Assembly: GCF_036030735.1 (NCBI RefSeq)
Contig: NZ_CP107928.1
Span: forward strand, 7,502,001-7,566,000
DNA from: Streptomyces sp. NBC_00425
GTDB lineage: Bacteria; Actinomycetota; Actinomycetes; Streptomycetales; Streptomycetaceae
Length of the DNA stretch: 64,000 nucleotides
Direction: 5' to 3'
Positions within the stretch are counted from its first letter, which is position 1. Every line of letters starts with the position of its first letter. The translations under genes were made by a program, and so were the position numbers. The notes beneath the pieces are model-generated. The model ran no database searches and was not told the DNA's origin. It saw only the letters and a list, made by a program, of their open reading frames with translations. Below are positions 9,207-18,211 of this stretch, piece by piece.

Positions 9207-10481
9207 CTACGGGGGGCCCGAGCCGTTCAGCCACCACGCTCCGTACACGGCCGACGCGACCGCGAGGCACCCCACCACCAGCGTCGACCGGGAGGTCCGC
9301 AGTCGGGCCAGGGCCCCCGCCGGCGGCAGCAGCAGCGGGAACGCGGGCAGCAGCAGCCGGGGCTTCGAGCCGAAGTAGCTCGACGCGCACAGGGCGAGGG
9401 CGAGCACCACGCCCCCGTACACCAGCAGCGGCAGCGGCTGGCGCTGCCGTACGCAGACGACGTACAGCCGGAGCAGCAGGGCGACGCCGACGATCAGCCC
9501 GACCCCGGCCAGGGCCGACGGGAACGCCGTGAACTTGTCGCCGACGAAGCGGGCGAAGGCGTAACCGCCGTCGAAGCCGTTGCGCCAGCCCGCCTGGACG
9601 TCGAGATAGCCGAGGGGTCCCCGGCCGGTGCGGTGACCGACCCACAGGACGTAGCCGGCCGCGCCGAGGGGCGCGAGCAGCATGCCGAGGGCGCGCGCAT
9701 CGACACGGGGCCCGTGGGCGGTGACCCCGCGCCCCGAGGCGGGCTCGGCGGGCGGCCGGGAGGCGTGCCCGGGGTCGTGCGCGCCGGGGTCGAGCGCCGT
9801 GCCGCGGGTTCGCACGAACGGGCCCGTCCCCGGGGCCCGGCGCTCCCGGATGAGGGACGCCGATGCCGCCGCCCAGACCGCCGCGACCACCGCGAGTCCG
9901 ACCGGGCGGGTCAGACCGGACAACGACGCAAGCACCCCCGCGGTCACCCACCGGCCGGTGAGCACCGCGTACAGCGACCAGGCGGCCAGCGCGGTGAAGA
10001 GCGACTCGCTGTACGCCATCGACTGCACGATCCCGACGGGGAGCACGGCCCACACCAGCACCGCGCAGATCCCCGCCCGCCGCCCGTACACGTGGTCCGC
10101 GACCGCGAAGATCCCCCAGGCCGCCGCGAGCGAGGCGACCGAGGAGACCGCGAAGCCGGCGCCGGCGTACGACAAAGGGGTCGTCGCGTGGAGCAGCCTC
10201 TCCAGCCAGGGCAGCAGCGGGAAGAAGGCGAGATTGGAGTGGACGTCGCCGTTCGGCAGTCGGACCTCGTAGCCGTATCCCAGCTCGGCGACCCTCGTGT
10301 ACCAGAGGGCGTCCCAGCGGGCGGTGAGCAGGGTGTACGCGCTCTTGTCGCGGGCCGCGCTCCACAGGACGAGGGCGAGCAGGCCCAGGGCGCGCACGGC
10401 CGCGTACCCGAGGAGGGCGGGGGCTGCCCGGCGCAGGGCCGCGGAGCCGGGGGGCGTCGCGCGCACGTCAAGATCGGTCAC
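9207..10481 (-). CDS. PIG-V-like polytopic membrane glycosyltransferase
   Basis: The 424-aa protein has about ten hydrophobic segments and resembles GT-C mannosyltransferases that use polyprenyl-phosphate sugars at the outer membrane face. The luminal motif ARWDALWYTRVAELGYGY (about residues 53-70) and the following NLAFFPLLPWL and AYSESLF fit the PIG-V/GPI mannosyltransferase pattern. A polar Pro/Arg-rich loop of about 60 residues separates the two halves. The start is GTG at 10481; the frame is open much further upstream, but that part is antisense to the next gene. The acceptor is unknown. Confidence 0.75.
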   Translation of the reverse strand: MTDLDVRATPPGSAALRRAAPALLGYAAVRALGLLALVLWSAARDKSAYTLLTARWDALWYTRVAELGYGYEVRLPNGDVHSNLAFFPLLPWLERLLHATTPLSYAGAGFAVSSVASLAAAWGIFAVADHVYGRRAGICAVLVWAVLPVGIVQSMAYSESLFTALAAWSLYAVLTGRWVTAGVLASLSGLTRPVGLAVVAAVWAAASASLIRERRAPGTGPFVRTRGTALDPGAHDPGHASRPPAEPASGRGVTAHGPRVDARALGMLLAPLGAAGYVLWVGHRTGRGPLGYLDVQAGWRNGFDGGYAFARFVGDKFTAFPSALAGVGLIVGVALLLRLYVVCVRQRQPLPLLVYGGVVLALALCASSYFGSKPRLLLPAFPLLLPPAGALARLRTSRSTLVVGCLAVASAVYGAWWLNGSGPP

Positions 10482-10841
10482 GGGCCGATTATCGACGGCG
10501 TGCCCGGCTGCCGGGACCGCCGGGGCGCACTGACCGACGCACGTGGCAGGGCGGGGGAGGCCCGCGAGCGGCCGGGGAGCGGACCGGGGAGCGGGCCGGG
10601 AGCGGTGCGCGAACGACCCGCGACCCGTACGACGTGGCCCGCCGCGAGTGGCGTACGCCACACGGGTTGCCCCTGAGCGGTGAGAGGTCCGCCACGTGGC
10701 CCCGGCGCGAACTCGCGTACGCTGCGTGTCACTCGTGTTCGTCTGCGCGGGCCGGAGACCACCGCTCCTCTCCGGCCGAGCCACGGGGAGTCCCCACCTC
10801 GTGAGCCCGCCGAACCGAGGGATCACCTGGGAGGTACGTAC
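10482..10841. other. Divergent intergenic region, no gene seen
   Basis: These 360 nt lie between the membrane glycosyltransferase gene (reverse) and the MFS exporter gene (forward). They are GC-rich with repeated CCGGGGAGCGG-type words near 10570-10600. I see no convincing coding frame, hairpin or operator. Confidence 0.5.
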
Positions 10842-12437
10842 ATGTCCGGGACGACCACGGCCGCCGTCGGGCTGCGCCGTCGGGCGGCCGGGGCCGGTGC
10901 CAACCGCTGGGTCGTCCTGGTGGTGCTGTGCGTCAGCCTGCTCCTGGTCGCCGTCGACGCGACGGTGCTGCACGTGGCGGTGCCCGCCGTCACCGAGGAC
11001 CTGCGGCCCGGCGCCATCGAGCTGCTCTGGATCGTCGACACCTATCCGCTGGTCTGCGCCTCGCTGCTGATCCTGTTCGGCACGCTCGGCGACAAGGTGG
11101 GCCGAAGACGAATCCTGCTGCTCGGGTACGCCCTGTTCGGCGTCGCCTCCGCGCTGGCCGCCTTCGCGGGCAGCGCCGAGGTGCTGATCGTGGCGCGGGC
11201 GCTGCTCGGCGTCGGCGGCGCGATGATCATGCCGGCGACGCTGTCGATCCTGCGGCAGGTGTTCCCCGACCGCCGCGAGCGGGCGCTGGCGATAGGCATC
11301 TGGAGCGCGGTGGCCGCCGTGGGCGCGGCCGTGGGCCCGCTGCTCGGCGGCTTGCTGCTGGAGCACTTCTGGTGGGGCTCGGTCTTCCTGGTCAACATCC
11401 CGCTGATGCTCGTCAGCCTGCCGGTGGGGCGACTGCTCCTGCCCGAGTCGAAGGGCGCGGGGGACGGTCCCTGGGACGTGGTCGGTGCGCTGATGGCGGC
11501 GGCGGGGCTGTTCTGCGCGGTGTTCGGCGTGAAGCGGCTCGGCGGCGGGGAGGCCGGTCCGCTCACCGTGCTCCCGCTGGCGGCCGGCGTGGTGCTGCTC
11601 GTGGCGTTCGTCCGCCGTCAGCGGCGGCGGGCTCACCCGCTGGTGGATCTCCGGATGTTCGGACGGCCGGCGTTCAGCACGTCGGTGGGGTGCATCGTGC
11701 TGGCGATGCTGGCGCTGGTCGGCCTCGAGCTGATCGCGGCGCAGTACCTCCAGCTGGTGCTGGGGCTGTCCCCTCTGGAGACGGGTCTGCGCCTGCTGCC
11801 CCTGACGTTCGCCGCGATGGCGGCGGGGCTGGCCGGGGCGCGGCTGTTGCGGCAGTTCGGGCCCCGCCGGATGGTGTGCGGGGGGTTCGTCCTGACGGCC
11901 GCGGCGGTGCTGACGCTGACCGCGATGGGCGAGTCGGACAACACGGGGCTGTTGCTGTGCGGCTTCCTGCTGCTGGGCTTCGGTCTGGAGACGACCCTCT
12001 TCGCGGCGTACGAGTCGATGCTGAGCGAGGCCCCGCCGGAACAGGCGGGCGGGGCGGCGGCCATCGGAGAGACCTCGTACCAGCTGGGCGCGGGCATCGG
12101 CATAGCGCTGCTCGGCAGTGTGATGAACGCGGCGTACGCGCCCGGGCTGAGCTCCGTTCCCGGGGTGCCCGCGTCGGCGTCGGCCGCGGCGGGGCATTCG
12201 CTGGGCGAGGCCTACGAGGTCGCCGGGCGGCTCGGCGGACCGGCCGGAGCGGCCCTGCGTGCCACGGCCCGGGGCTGCTTCGTCCACGGACTGCATGTGA
12301 CGTTGCTGGTCAGCGCCGGGTTGCTGCTGCTCGGGGCGGTGATGGCGCTGCGCCTGCCGCGGACCATGCAGTGCGAGTCGCCGCCCGTGGAGCTGCCCGC
12401 TCCCAGGGAGGTCGCGCCGTCCCGCGTCTCCGTGTGA
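10842..12437 (+). CDS. DHA2-type MFS drug exporter (14 TM)
   Basis: The 531-aa proton-driven exporter resembles EmrB/QacA/SmvA proteins. The first helix holds motif D1 (LLLVAVDATVLHVAVPAV). Motif A is GTLGDKVGRRRILLLGY (about residues 78-94), and motif C-like GAAVGPLLGG follows helix 5. About 14 hydrophobic segments are visible. The ATG at 10842 is chosen because GGGAGGT lies 8 nt upstream. The longer open frame to 10680 is unlikely to be translated. No TetR-type neighbour is adjacent, so regulation is not evident. Substrate is unknown. Confidence 0.92.
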   Translation: MSGTTTAAVGLRRRAAGAGANRWVVLVVLCVSLLLVAVDATVLHVAVPAVTEDLRPGAIELLWIVDTYPLVCASLLILFGTLGDKVGRRRILLLGYALFGVASALAAFAGSAEVLIVARALLGVGGAMIMPATLSILRQVFPDRRERALAIGIWSAVAAVGAAVGPLLGGLLLEHFWWGSVFLVNIPLMLVSLPVGRLLLPESKGAGDGPWDVVGALMAAAGLFCAVFGVKRLGGGEAGPLTVLPLAAGVVLLVAFVRRQRRRAHPLVDLRMFGRPAFSTSVGCIVLAMLALVGLELIAAQYLQLVLGLSPLETGLRLLPLTFAAMAAGLAGARLLRQFGPRRMVCGGFVLTAAAVLTLTAMGESDNTGLLLCGFLLLGFGLETTLFAAYESMLSEAPPEQAGGAAAIGETSYQLGAGIGIALLGSVMNAAYAPGLSSVPGVPASASAAAGHSLGEAYEVAGRLGGPAGAALRATARGCFVHGLHVTLLVSAGLLLLGAVMALRLPRTMQCESPPVELPAPREVAPSRVSV

Positions 12438-12492
12438 CGGCTCGCCGGGTGGACGTGCGGCGCGTCGCGTCGTAACGTCACCCGGGACATCC

Positions 12493-12511
12493 TGACTAGC
12501 GGTGCTAGTTT
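12493..12511. promoter_or_regulatory. 19-bp palindromic operator upstream of glutaryl-CoA dehydrogenase (copy 1 of 3)
   Basis: TGACTAGCGGTGCTAGTTT contains perfect arms ACTAGC-GGT-GCTAGT. It matches in length and key positions the palindromes at 58497-58515 and 63937-63955, the last of which lies in the promoter of a TetR gene. It is 49 nt before the start codon, so a bound repressor would block the promoter. That the TetR binds here is inferred. Confidence 0.65.
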
Positions 12512-12559
12512 TACCTGGCTGGCGATGCTGGTCTTCTTGGTTCTGCCGGAGGCTGCCGT

Positions 12560-13750
12560 ATGTCCGCGTCCTCGAAGTTGCCGCCCTTCGACCCCGCCGA
12601 CCCGCTCGGGCTCGACGACCTGCTCGAGCCGGAGGACCTCGCGGTCCGCGACACCGTGCGCGGCTGGGCGGCGGACCGGGTGCTGCCGAACGTCGCCGAG
12701 TGGTACGAGCGCGGGGAGCTGCCCGTCATCCGGGAGCTCGCGCGGGAGCTCGGCGGGATCGGCGCACTCGGCATGTCGCTCGACGGCTACGGCTGCGCGG
12801 GAGCGAGCGCCGTCCAGTACGGGCTCGCCTGCCTGGAGCTGGAGGCCGCCGACTCCGGGATCCGGTCCCTCGTCTCCGTGCAGGGCTCCCTCGCCATGTA
12901 CGCCGTCCACCGCTTCGGCAGCGAGGAGCAGAAGCAGGCGTGGCTGCCCCGGATGGCGGCCGGCGAGGTCATCGGCTGTTTCGGGCTCACCGAGCCGGAC
13001 CACGGCTCCGACCCCGCCGGCATGCGGACGCACGCCAAGCGCGACGGCTCCGACTGGGTCCTCAACGGGCGCAAGATGTGGATCACCAACGGTTCCGTCG
13101 CGGGCGTCGCCGTGGTGTGGGCGCAGAGCGACGACGGGATCCGGGGGTTCGTCGTGCCGACCGACAGCCCGGGCTTCTCGGCCCCGGAGATCAGGCACAA
13201 GTGGTCCCTGCGGGCGAGTGTGACCAGCGAGCTCGTCCTCGACGACGTGCGGCTGCCCGCCGACGCCGTGCTGCCGGAGGTCACCGGTCTGAAGGGGCCG
13301 CTCAGCTGTCTGAACCACGCCCGCTACGGCATCGTGTGGGGAGCGATGGGGGCGGCCCGCTCCTGTTTCGAGGCCGCCGTCGGATACGCGAAGACCCGTG
13401 AGCAGTTCGGGCGGCCCATCGGCGGCTTCCAGCTCACCCAGGCCAAGCTCGCCGACATGGCGGTCGAACTGCACAAGGGGATCCTGCTCGCCCACCATCT
13501 GGGGCGGCGCATGGACGCCGGCCGCCTGCGTCCCGAGCAGGTCAGCTTCGGCAAACTCAACAACGTGCGGGAGGCGATCGAGATCTGCCGGACCGCGCGT
13601 ACCGTCCTCGGGGCCAACGGGATCTCGCTCGAGTACCCGGTCATGCGGCACGCGACGAATCTCGAGTCGGTGCTCACCTACGAGGGCACCGTCGAGATGC
13701 ACCAGCTCGTGCTGGGCAAGGCGCTCACCGGACTCGACGCCTTCCGCTGA
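12560..13750 (+). CDS. gcdH: Glutaryl-CoA dehydrogenase / acyl-CoA dehydrogenase
   Basis: The 396-aa FAD enzyme would convert glutaryl-CoA to crotonyl-CoA in lysine/tryptophan breakdown. It has the glutaryl-CoA dehydrogenase signature GIRSLVSVQGSLAMY and CFGLTEPDHGSDPAGM, the WITNGSVAGVAVVWA flavin region, and REQFGRPIGGFQLTQ. The catalytic base Glu375 lies in TYEGTVEMHQ, the position used by GCDH and short-chain enzymes. ATG 12560 follows GGAGG by 7 nt. The operator at 12493-12511 suggests control shared with the ALDH/ADH operon at 58.5 kb. Substrate assignment rests on motif similarity. Confidence 0.88.
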   Translation: MSASSKLPPFDPADPLGLDDLLEPEDLAVRDTVRGWAADRVLPNVAEWYERGELPVIRELARELGGIGALGMSLDGYGCAGASAVQYGLACLELEAADSGIRSLVSVQGSLAMYAVHRFGSEEQKQAWLPRMAAGEVIGCFGLTEPDHGSDPAGMRTHAKRDGSDWVLNGRKMWITNGSVAGVAVVWAQSDDGIRGFVVPTDSPGFSAPEIRHKWSLRASVTSELVLDDVRLPADAVLPEVTGLKGPLSCLNHARYGIVWGAMGAARSCFEAAVGYAKTREQFGRPIGGFQLTQAKLADMAVELHKGILLAHHLGRRMDAGRLRPEQVSFGKLNNVREAIEICRTARTVLGANGISLEYPVMRHATNLESVLTYEGTVEMHQLVLGKALTGLDAFR

Positions 13751-13762
13751 CCCCCGGAGGGG

Positions 13763-13785
13763 GCAGGGCCGGCGAGCGGCCCTGC
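13763..13785. terminator. Bidirectional terminator between gcdH and the SepF paralogue
   Basis: GCAGGGCC and GGCCCTGC arms flank a 7-nt loop in the 36-nt gap between the convergent genes. Confidence 0.7.
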
Positions 13786-13786
13786 C

Positions 13787-14224
13787 TCAGCTCTGGTTGA
13801 AGAAGCCGTCCGTCCGGCGCGCGGACGGGTCCCCGTTCACGATCTCCGTGTTGGCGGGGGTCAGCAGGAACACGCGGGTGGACACCCGCTCGATCGAACC
13901 CCGCAGGCCGAAGATCAGACCGGCCGCGAAGTCGACGACGCGCTTGGCGTCGGCGGACTCCATCGCGGTGAGGTTCATGATGACCGGCACGCCCTCGCGG
14001 AACAGCTCACCGATCGCCCGCGCGTCCCGGAAGCTGTCCGGGGTGACGGTGCCGATCCGGCGGCCCTTCTCCTCGGCCGTGTCCGTGGCCACCTTCACGC
14101 GGGGGTCGGTGACCCAGGCGTCGCCGGAGTCGGTCCCCTCGGAATAGTCGTCGTCGTAGTAACGCTCGTCATCGTTGTCGTCGACGAGGCCAAGCCAGGC
14201 ACTCGCCTTGCGCACCGATCCCAT
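13787..14224 (-). CDS. sepF2: SepF-like cell division protein (SepF paralogue)
   Basis: The 145-aa protein has an N-terminal amphipathic membrane-targeting helix ([16 protein letters not shown]), an acidic linker with YYDDDY, and a C-terminal SepF/DUF552 domain (about 55-140: [46 protein letters not shown]). SepF anchors FtsZ to the membrane. Streptomyces carries several paralogues, and the genomic context (next to an acyl-CoA dehydrogenase, not in the dcw cluster) fits the accessory paralogue I recall as SCO1749, called SepF2 or SflA. It probably modulates rather than replaces the main SepF. GAGGAGG-type sequence precedes the ATG. Confidence 0.88.
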   Translation of the reverse strand: MGSVRKASAWLGLVDDNDDERYYDDDYSEGTDSGDAWVTDPRVKVATDTAEEKGRRIGTVTPDSFRDARAIGELFREGVPVIMNLTAMESADAKRVVDFAAGLIFGLRGSIERVSTRVFLLTPANTEIVNGDPSARRTDGFFNQS

Positions 14225-14535
14225 GGACGCCTCCTCTCACAGCGGTCATTCTGCTTTCCGCATTCCCCATGGTCGTCCATGATGCGGATGTCGCGCCAAG
14301 TGGATAGACGCCGTGCGGGGGGTTTGTGACGGTACTGGTGCACAGGGAATCCGTCGAGAGCCCGCGTCTCCCAAGGGTCCTACCGGATACGACTGCTGAC
14401 TGTGAGTGAAATATGATTCTTCGTGGCGGATGGGTGACGCTCGGTGCGTCCGGGTGAACGAGTGCCCCGGATCCGGCACGACAATCAGTCGATAGCATGC
14501 GGCAGCTCAATGTCCCAAGGACGACGGGGGTTGTC

Positions 14536-15753
14536 GTGTTCGGAATCGTCAGACCGTGCTCTCACCGGCTCGGGGAGAGCCTCAAGACCCAGTGGATGGC
14601 GCACCTGTGCGGGCTGTGTCTCGCGCTGCGCGGCGACCACGGGCAGTTCGCGCGGGTCGTCACCAACTACGACGGCCTGCTCATCTCGGTTCTGACGGAG
14701 GCTCAGGCCGAGCGCGCCACGGCCGGCGGGTGGCGGCGCACGGCGGGACCGTGCCCGCTGCGCGGCATGCGCACCGCGTCCGTCGCCCAGGGCGAGGGCG
14801 CCCGGCTCGCGGCCGCCGTCTCGCTGGTGCTCGCCTCCGCCAAGGTGCGCGACCATGTCGCCGACGGGGACGGCCTGCTCGCGCGGCGGCCGGTCGCCGT
14901 CGCCGCGCGCCGGGTCGCCGCCGGTTGGGGACGGGCCGGAGAACGGAGCGGGGCCGCCGTCGGGTTCGACACCGCCGTCCTGGTCGACGCCGTGGACCGG
15001 CAGATCGGCATCGAAGCGCTCGCCGGACCCGGCACCCCGCTGCTGACCGTCACCGAGCCGACCGAGACCGCCACCGCCGCCGCCTTCGCGCACACCGCGA
15101 TCCTGGCCGGCCGGCCGGACAACACCGCGCCGCTCGCGGAGGCCGGCCGCCTCTTCGGACGTCTCGCGCATCTGCTGGACGCGGTCGAGGACCGGGAGGC
15201 GGACGCCGCGGCCGGAGCCTGGAACCCGCTCACGGCCACCGGGACCCCGCTCACCGAGGCCCGCCGGCTCGCCGACGACGCCCTGCACGGCATCCGGCTC
15301 GCCCTCAAGGACGTGGAGTTCGAGGAGGGCCGGCTGGCGCATCTGCTGCTCGCCCACGAGCTGGAGCGTTCCGTCGAGCGTGCCTTCGGCACCCGGTCGT
15401 GCGGTCACGCGCACGGGCCCGAGGGCGCGTTCGGTCCGCCCACCGGACCGTACGCCCCGCAGAACCCGGTGGATCCGCACGCGCCCGGCAACCCGTACGG
15501 CAACCCCTTCGGCGGCGAGCCGCCCCGGCCCGGCAAGCGGGGCTTCCTGGCCGGCTGCGCGGTCGCGCTCGGGCTGTGCTGCACCTGCAAGGTGTGCTGC
15601 GCCGACGAGTTCGAGGGTCCCTGGTCGCGGAAGAAGCGCGAGGGCTTGTGCAACGACTGCGGCGACTGCGGCGACTGCTGTGATTGCGGCAACTGCTGTG
15701 ACTGCGGTTGCTGTGACGGGTGCGACTGCTGTTCCTGCGACTGCTCCTGCTGA
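14536..15753 (+). CDS. DUF5685 family protein with a cysteine-rich tail
   Basis: The 405-aa protein of unknown function starts at GTG 14536 (FGIVRPCSHRLGESL). The typical DUF5685 N terminus follows: WMAHLCGLCLALRGDHGQFAR and TNYDGLLISVL. The middle is helical (AAAVSLVLASAKVRDHVADGDG). The last part has a Pro/Gly linker (about 290-335), then CALGLCCTCKVCCADEFEG and a tail with CGDCGDCC-, CDCGNCC- and CDCC-type repeats. More than 20 cysteines lie in about 60 residues, suggesting metal binding or disulfide-rich packing. No signal peptide is visible. A longer start at 14497 is in frame but less likely. Confidence 0.75.
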   Translation: MFGIVRPCSHRLGESLKTQWMAHLCGLCLALRGDHGQFARVVTNYDGLLISVLTEAQAERATAGGWRRTAGPCPLRGMRTASVAQGEGARLAAAVSLVLASAKVRDHVADGDGLLARRPVAVAARRVAAGWGRAGERSGAAVGFDTAVLVDAVDRQIGIEALAGPGTPLLTVTEPTETATAAAFAHTAILAGRPDNTAPLAEAGRLFGRLAHLLDAVEDREADAAAGAWNPLTATGTPLTEARRLADDALHGIRLALKDVEFEEGRLAHLLLAHELERSVERAFGTRSCGHAHGPEGAFGPPTGPYAPQNPVDPHAPGNPYGNPFGGEPPRPGKRGFLAGCAVALGLCCTCKVCCADEFEGPWSRKKREGLCNDCGDCGDCCDCGNCCDCGCCDGCDCCSCDCSC

Positions 15754-16043
15754 CACGGCCGACCGCCTCCGCTGACACGGCGTCACCCGCGAGGCCACGA
15801 CCGGGTTGCTGTTGCTGTTGCGGTTTCGGGCGGCTCGGCGGGTGCGTCCTGTCCGTTCGTGGCGGCGCTGCCCGTCACCGGTCCGGCGGGGCCGCCGCTG
15901 AGCGGCTCGCCGCCCGCACACGTATCCCTGGGTGAGGACGCGGATCTCGTGCGGCCGGTCCGCCGTCATGGCGGGCCGGCCTGGCCGCTCCGGGCGGACC
16001 CGCGCCGGGGCGCCGCGCCCGCTGCGCGAAAGGACCAGGGACC
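15754..16043. other. Intergenic stretch, nothing convincing
   Basis: A gap of 290 nt after the Cys-tailed protein. It has two copies of GCTGACACGGC-like sequence (about 15751 and 15770) but no clear gene, promoter or terminator hairpin that I can defend. Confidence 0.4.
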
Positions 16044-16673
16044 ATGCCCGGGCGCTCCCGCTCCGACAAGACCGTGCCGCTCGCTGTGAAGATCGTGGTG
16101 AGCGGAGGGCTGGGGGTCGGCAAGACCACCTTCATCGGGGCCGTCTCCGAGATCGAGCCGCTTGACACCGAGGCGGCGATCACCCAGGTGTCGGTCGGGA
16201 TCGACTCGCTCGAGGGCGTGGAGTCCAAGACGACGACCACGGTCGCGCTCGACTTCGGTCGGATCACCCTCGACACGGCCATCGCGCTGTACCTCTTCGG
16301 CACGCCCGGGCAGAACCGCTTCACGTTCCTGTGGGACGACCTGGCGGAGGGCGCGCTCGGGACGGTGGTCCTCGCGGACACCCGGCGGATCGAGGACTGC
16401 TTCCCGGCCGTCGACTACTTCGAGGCCCGGGGAGCGCCGTTCGTGCTCGCCGTGAACCGGTTCGAGGGTGCGGTGCGCATCGATCCGGAGGAGGTCCGGG
16501 ACGCCTTGGGTCTGAACGCCGACGTGCCGGTGCTCGAGTGCGACGCCCGGGAGCGGGGTTCCGTGCGGGACGTGCTGGAGGCGCTGATGGACCGGGTGAT
16601 CGGCTTCCGGGCGGGCCCGGGGACGCGCGACGGGACGGCGCCGGCCGCGGCCGCCGAGAAGGCGCCCGTGTGA
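16044..16673 (+). CDS. CvnD-type small GTPase (orphan)
   Basis: The 209-aa Ras-like ATP/GTP-binding protein has the conservon CvnD/MglA-like architecture. The P-loop GGLGVGKT is at 21-28, followed by the switch region TTTTVALDFGRI, then LYLFGTPGQNRFTFLWDDL (G3-like, with TPGQ) and AVNRFEG for guanine contact. In Streptomyces conservons, cvnA-D encode a sensor, a roadblock protein, a DUF742 protein and this GTPase as one operon. Here no cvnA, B or C lies on either side, so it is a stand-alone copy. AGGACCAGGGACC precedes the ATG. Confidence 0.88.
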   Translation: MPGRSRSDKTVPLAVKIVVSGGLGVGKTTFIGAVSEIEPLDTEAAITQVSVGIDSLEGVESKTTTTVALDFGRITLDTAIALYLFGTPGQNRFTFLWDDLAEGALGTVVLADTRRIEDCFPAVDYFEARGAPFVLAVNRFEGAVRIDPEEVRDALGLNADVPVLECDARERGSVRDVLEALMDRVIGFRAGPGTRDGTAPAAAAEKAPV

Positions 16674-16790
16674 CGAGGAGCCGGGCGAGGGCGTGGACAT
16701 GAGACGGGCGGACGCGTGGCGCAGGCCGGGGCGCGGAGGTGAGCCGGCCGGAGGCGTGGAACCGGGCAGGGTCGGACGCGGAGGAGCGGG

Positions 16791-16880
16791 CGGGGCGGCA
16801 CGTGGAGGTGCAGGCGGGGCGGCACGTGGAGGTGCAGGCGGGGCCGGGCCTGCAGGCGGGGCCGGGCGTGGAGGTGCGGG
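16791..16880. repeat. Minisatellite with 24-bp units
   Basis: Two identical 24-bp units (16791-16814 and 16815-16838, beginning CGGGGCGGCACGTGGAGG) are followed by an 18-bp shortened unit (16839-16856) and a diverged 24-bp unit (16857-16880). Confidence 0.75.
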
Positions 16881-17126
16881 CGGCCGGGGCGCGGTGGTGC
16901 AGTCGGGTACGGCGCGTAGGGCGTGGGCCTGGGGCGTGACGGCGGACCAGATCGGGGTGTACTGCCTCCGTGCGCCTTGTCGGTCGTTTCGTCCACTCCG
17001 CCCTCTCGGCGGGGAACACATGGGGCGTGGAGGTCGAGGCAGTGCGGCACAACCTGGTCTGAGCTGGGGCAAGAGGGCTGCAAGAGGGTTCAACTCACGC
17101 AGTTGGTTCACCGTCTGACGGCCGAA

Positions 17127-17158
17127 AGGCGCCCTTGCGCCTACCGGCCGTTCGGCCG
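17127..17158. promoter_or_regulatory. Two inverted repeats upstream of the first protease
   Basis: AGGCGC-CCTT-GCGCCT (17127-17142) and CGGCCG-TT-CGGCCG (17145-17158) lie 130-165 nt before the protease start. They could be operators or leader hairpins. No binding protein is assigned. Confidence 0.35.
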
Positions 17159-17290
17159 AATACTCCCCCTCAGCGCTTGTCAGGGTCACGGCGTGTCCGA
17201 AATGCGGACGAACGTCGATCCTGGCTGCGCCTCACCCGGGCCCCGACCCCACACCACGGGCCCCCGACTTCCCCTGGGAGGGAACGAAAC

Positions 17291-18211
17291 GTGAGGATCA
17301 AGCGCACCACCCCCACCACCCCCACCATCCCCACGCACGGCATCTCGAGACGGGCCCGGCTGACCGCCGTCGCCACCGGACTCGTGGCCGCGGCCGCCAT
17401 CGCGATCCCCCATGCGAACGCGGCCGACGACGCCGTCTACAGCAGCGCCGAACTCAAGAGCGCCGGCGACTCGGTGCTCCGGGCGGACATCCCGGGCACC
17501 GCCTGGGCCGTCGACAGCAAGACCAACCGGCTGATGGTCACCGTCGACAGCACGGTGTCGGACGCGGAGATCGCGAAGATCAAGGAGCAGGCGGGCGACA
17601 ACGCCGGCGCGCTCACGATCAAGCACACGCCGGGCAGGTTCAACAAGCTCATCGGCGGCGGCGACGCCATCTACGGCGGCGGCTACCGCTGCTCGCTCGG
17701 CTTCAACGTACGCAGCGGCAGCACCTACTACTTCCTGACCGCCGGGCACTGCGGCGAGGTCGCCTCGACCTGGTACTCGAACTCCGGCCAGACGACCGTG
17801 CTGGGCACCAACAGCAGCTACAGCTTCCCGACCAACGACTACGCGCTGGTCCGCTACACCAACACCTCGGTCGCCAAGGCGGGCACCGCGGGCAACACCG
17901 ACATCACCAGCGCCGGCAACGCCACCGTGGGCCAGTCGGTGATCCGGGACGGCTCCACGACCGGCATCCACACCGGCCGGGTGACCGCCCTCAACGCCAC
18001 GGTGAACTACGGCGGCGGCGACGTGGTGTACCAGATGATCCAGACCAACGTCTGCGCCGAGGGCGGCGACTCCGGCGGCGCGCTCTACACCTCCGGCGGT
18101 GTGGCGCTCGGTCTGACCTCCGGCGGCAGCGGCAACTGCTCGTCCGGCGGCACGACCTTCTTCCAGCCCGTGACCGAGGCCCTGAGCCGTTACGGCGTCA
18201 GCGTCTTCTAG
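17291..18211 (+). CDS. Secreted streptogrisin-like serine protease (S1E family)
   Basis: The 306-aa preproenzyme resembles streptogrisin B. A signal peptide (about 1-45, ending PHANA) is followed by a pro-region of about 80 residues that folds the enzyme, then a mature trypsin-fold domain from about residue 126. The triad is His153 (TAGHC), Asp183 (NDYALV) and Ser261 (EGGDSGGAL), with disulfide Cys pairs at TAGHC and near the start of the mature domain. The GTG start has GGGAGGG about 8 nt upstream. The frame is open to 17135, but the ribosome site decides the start. It probably degrades extracellular protein. Confidence 0.93.
   Translation: MRIKRTTPTTPTIPTHGISRRARLTAVATGLVAAAAIAIPHANAADDAVYSSAELKSAGDSVLRADIPGTAWAVDSKTNRLMVTVDSTVSDAEIAKIKEQAGDNAGALTIKHTPGRFNKLIGGGDAIYGGGYRCSLGFNVRSGSTYYFLTAGHCGEVASTWYSNSGQTTVLGTNSSYSFPTNDYALVRYTNTSVAKAGTAGNTDITSAGNATVGQSVIRDGSTTGIHTGRVTALNATVNYGGGDVVYQMIQTNVCAEGGDSGGALYTSGGVALGLTSGGSGNCSSGGTTFFQPVTEALSRYGVSVF

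Larger units (their letters stand above)
16674..17290. other. 617-nt intergenic region with a minisatellite and hairpins
   Basis: No gene is supported here. The left part contains a short GC-rich minisatellite (16791-16880). The right part has two close inverted repeats (17127-17142 and 17145-17158) and a GGGAGGG ribosome site for the protease gene at 17291. Frames across the minisatellite are Gly/Ala/Arg monotony and are not credible. Confidence 0.55.

Noticed and set aside
9207..12296. Long reverse-strand open frame (1029 codons) including the membrane glycosyltransferase
   Set aside because: Only the last 424 codons have membrane-protein character; the upstream part is antisense to the MFS exporter and is Gln/Arg/His rich. 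The GTG at 10481 is the start.
17135..17290. Extended N terminus of the first protease
   Set aside because: The upstream part has no signal-peptide character, and GGGAGGG is well placed for GTG 17291.
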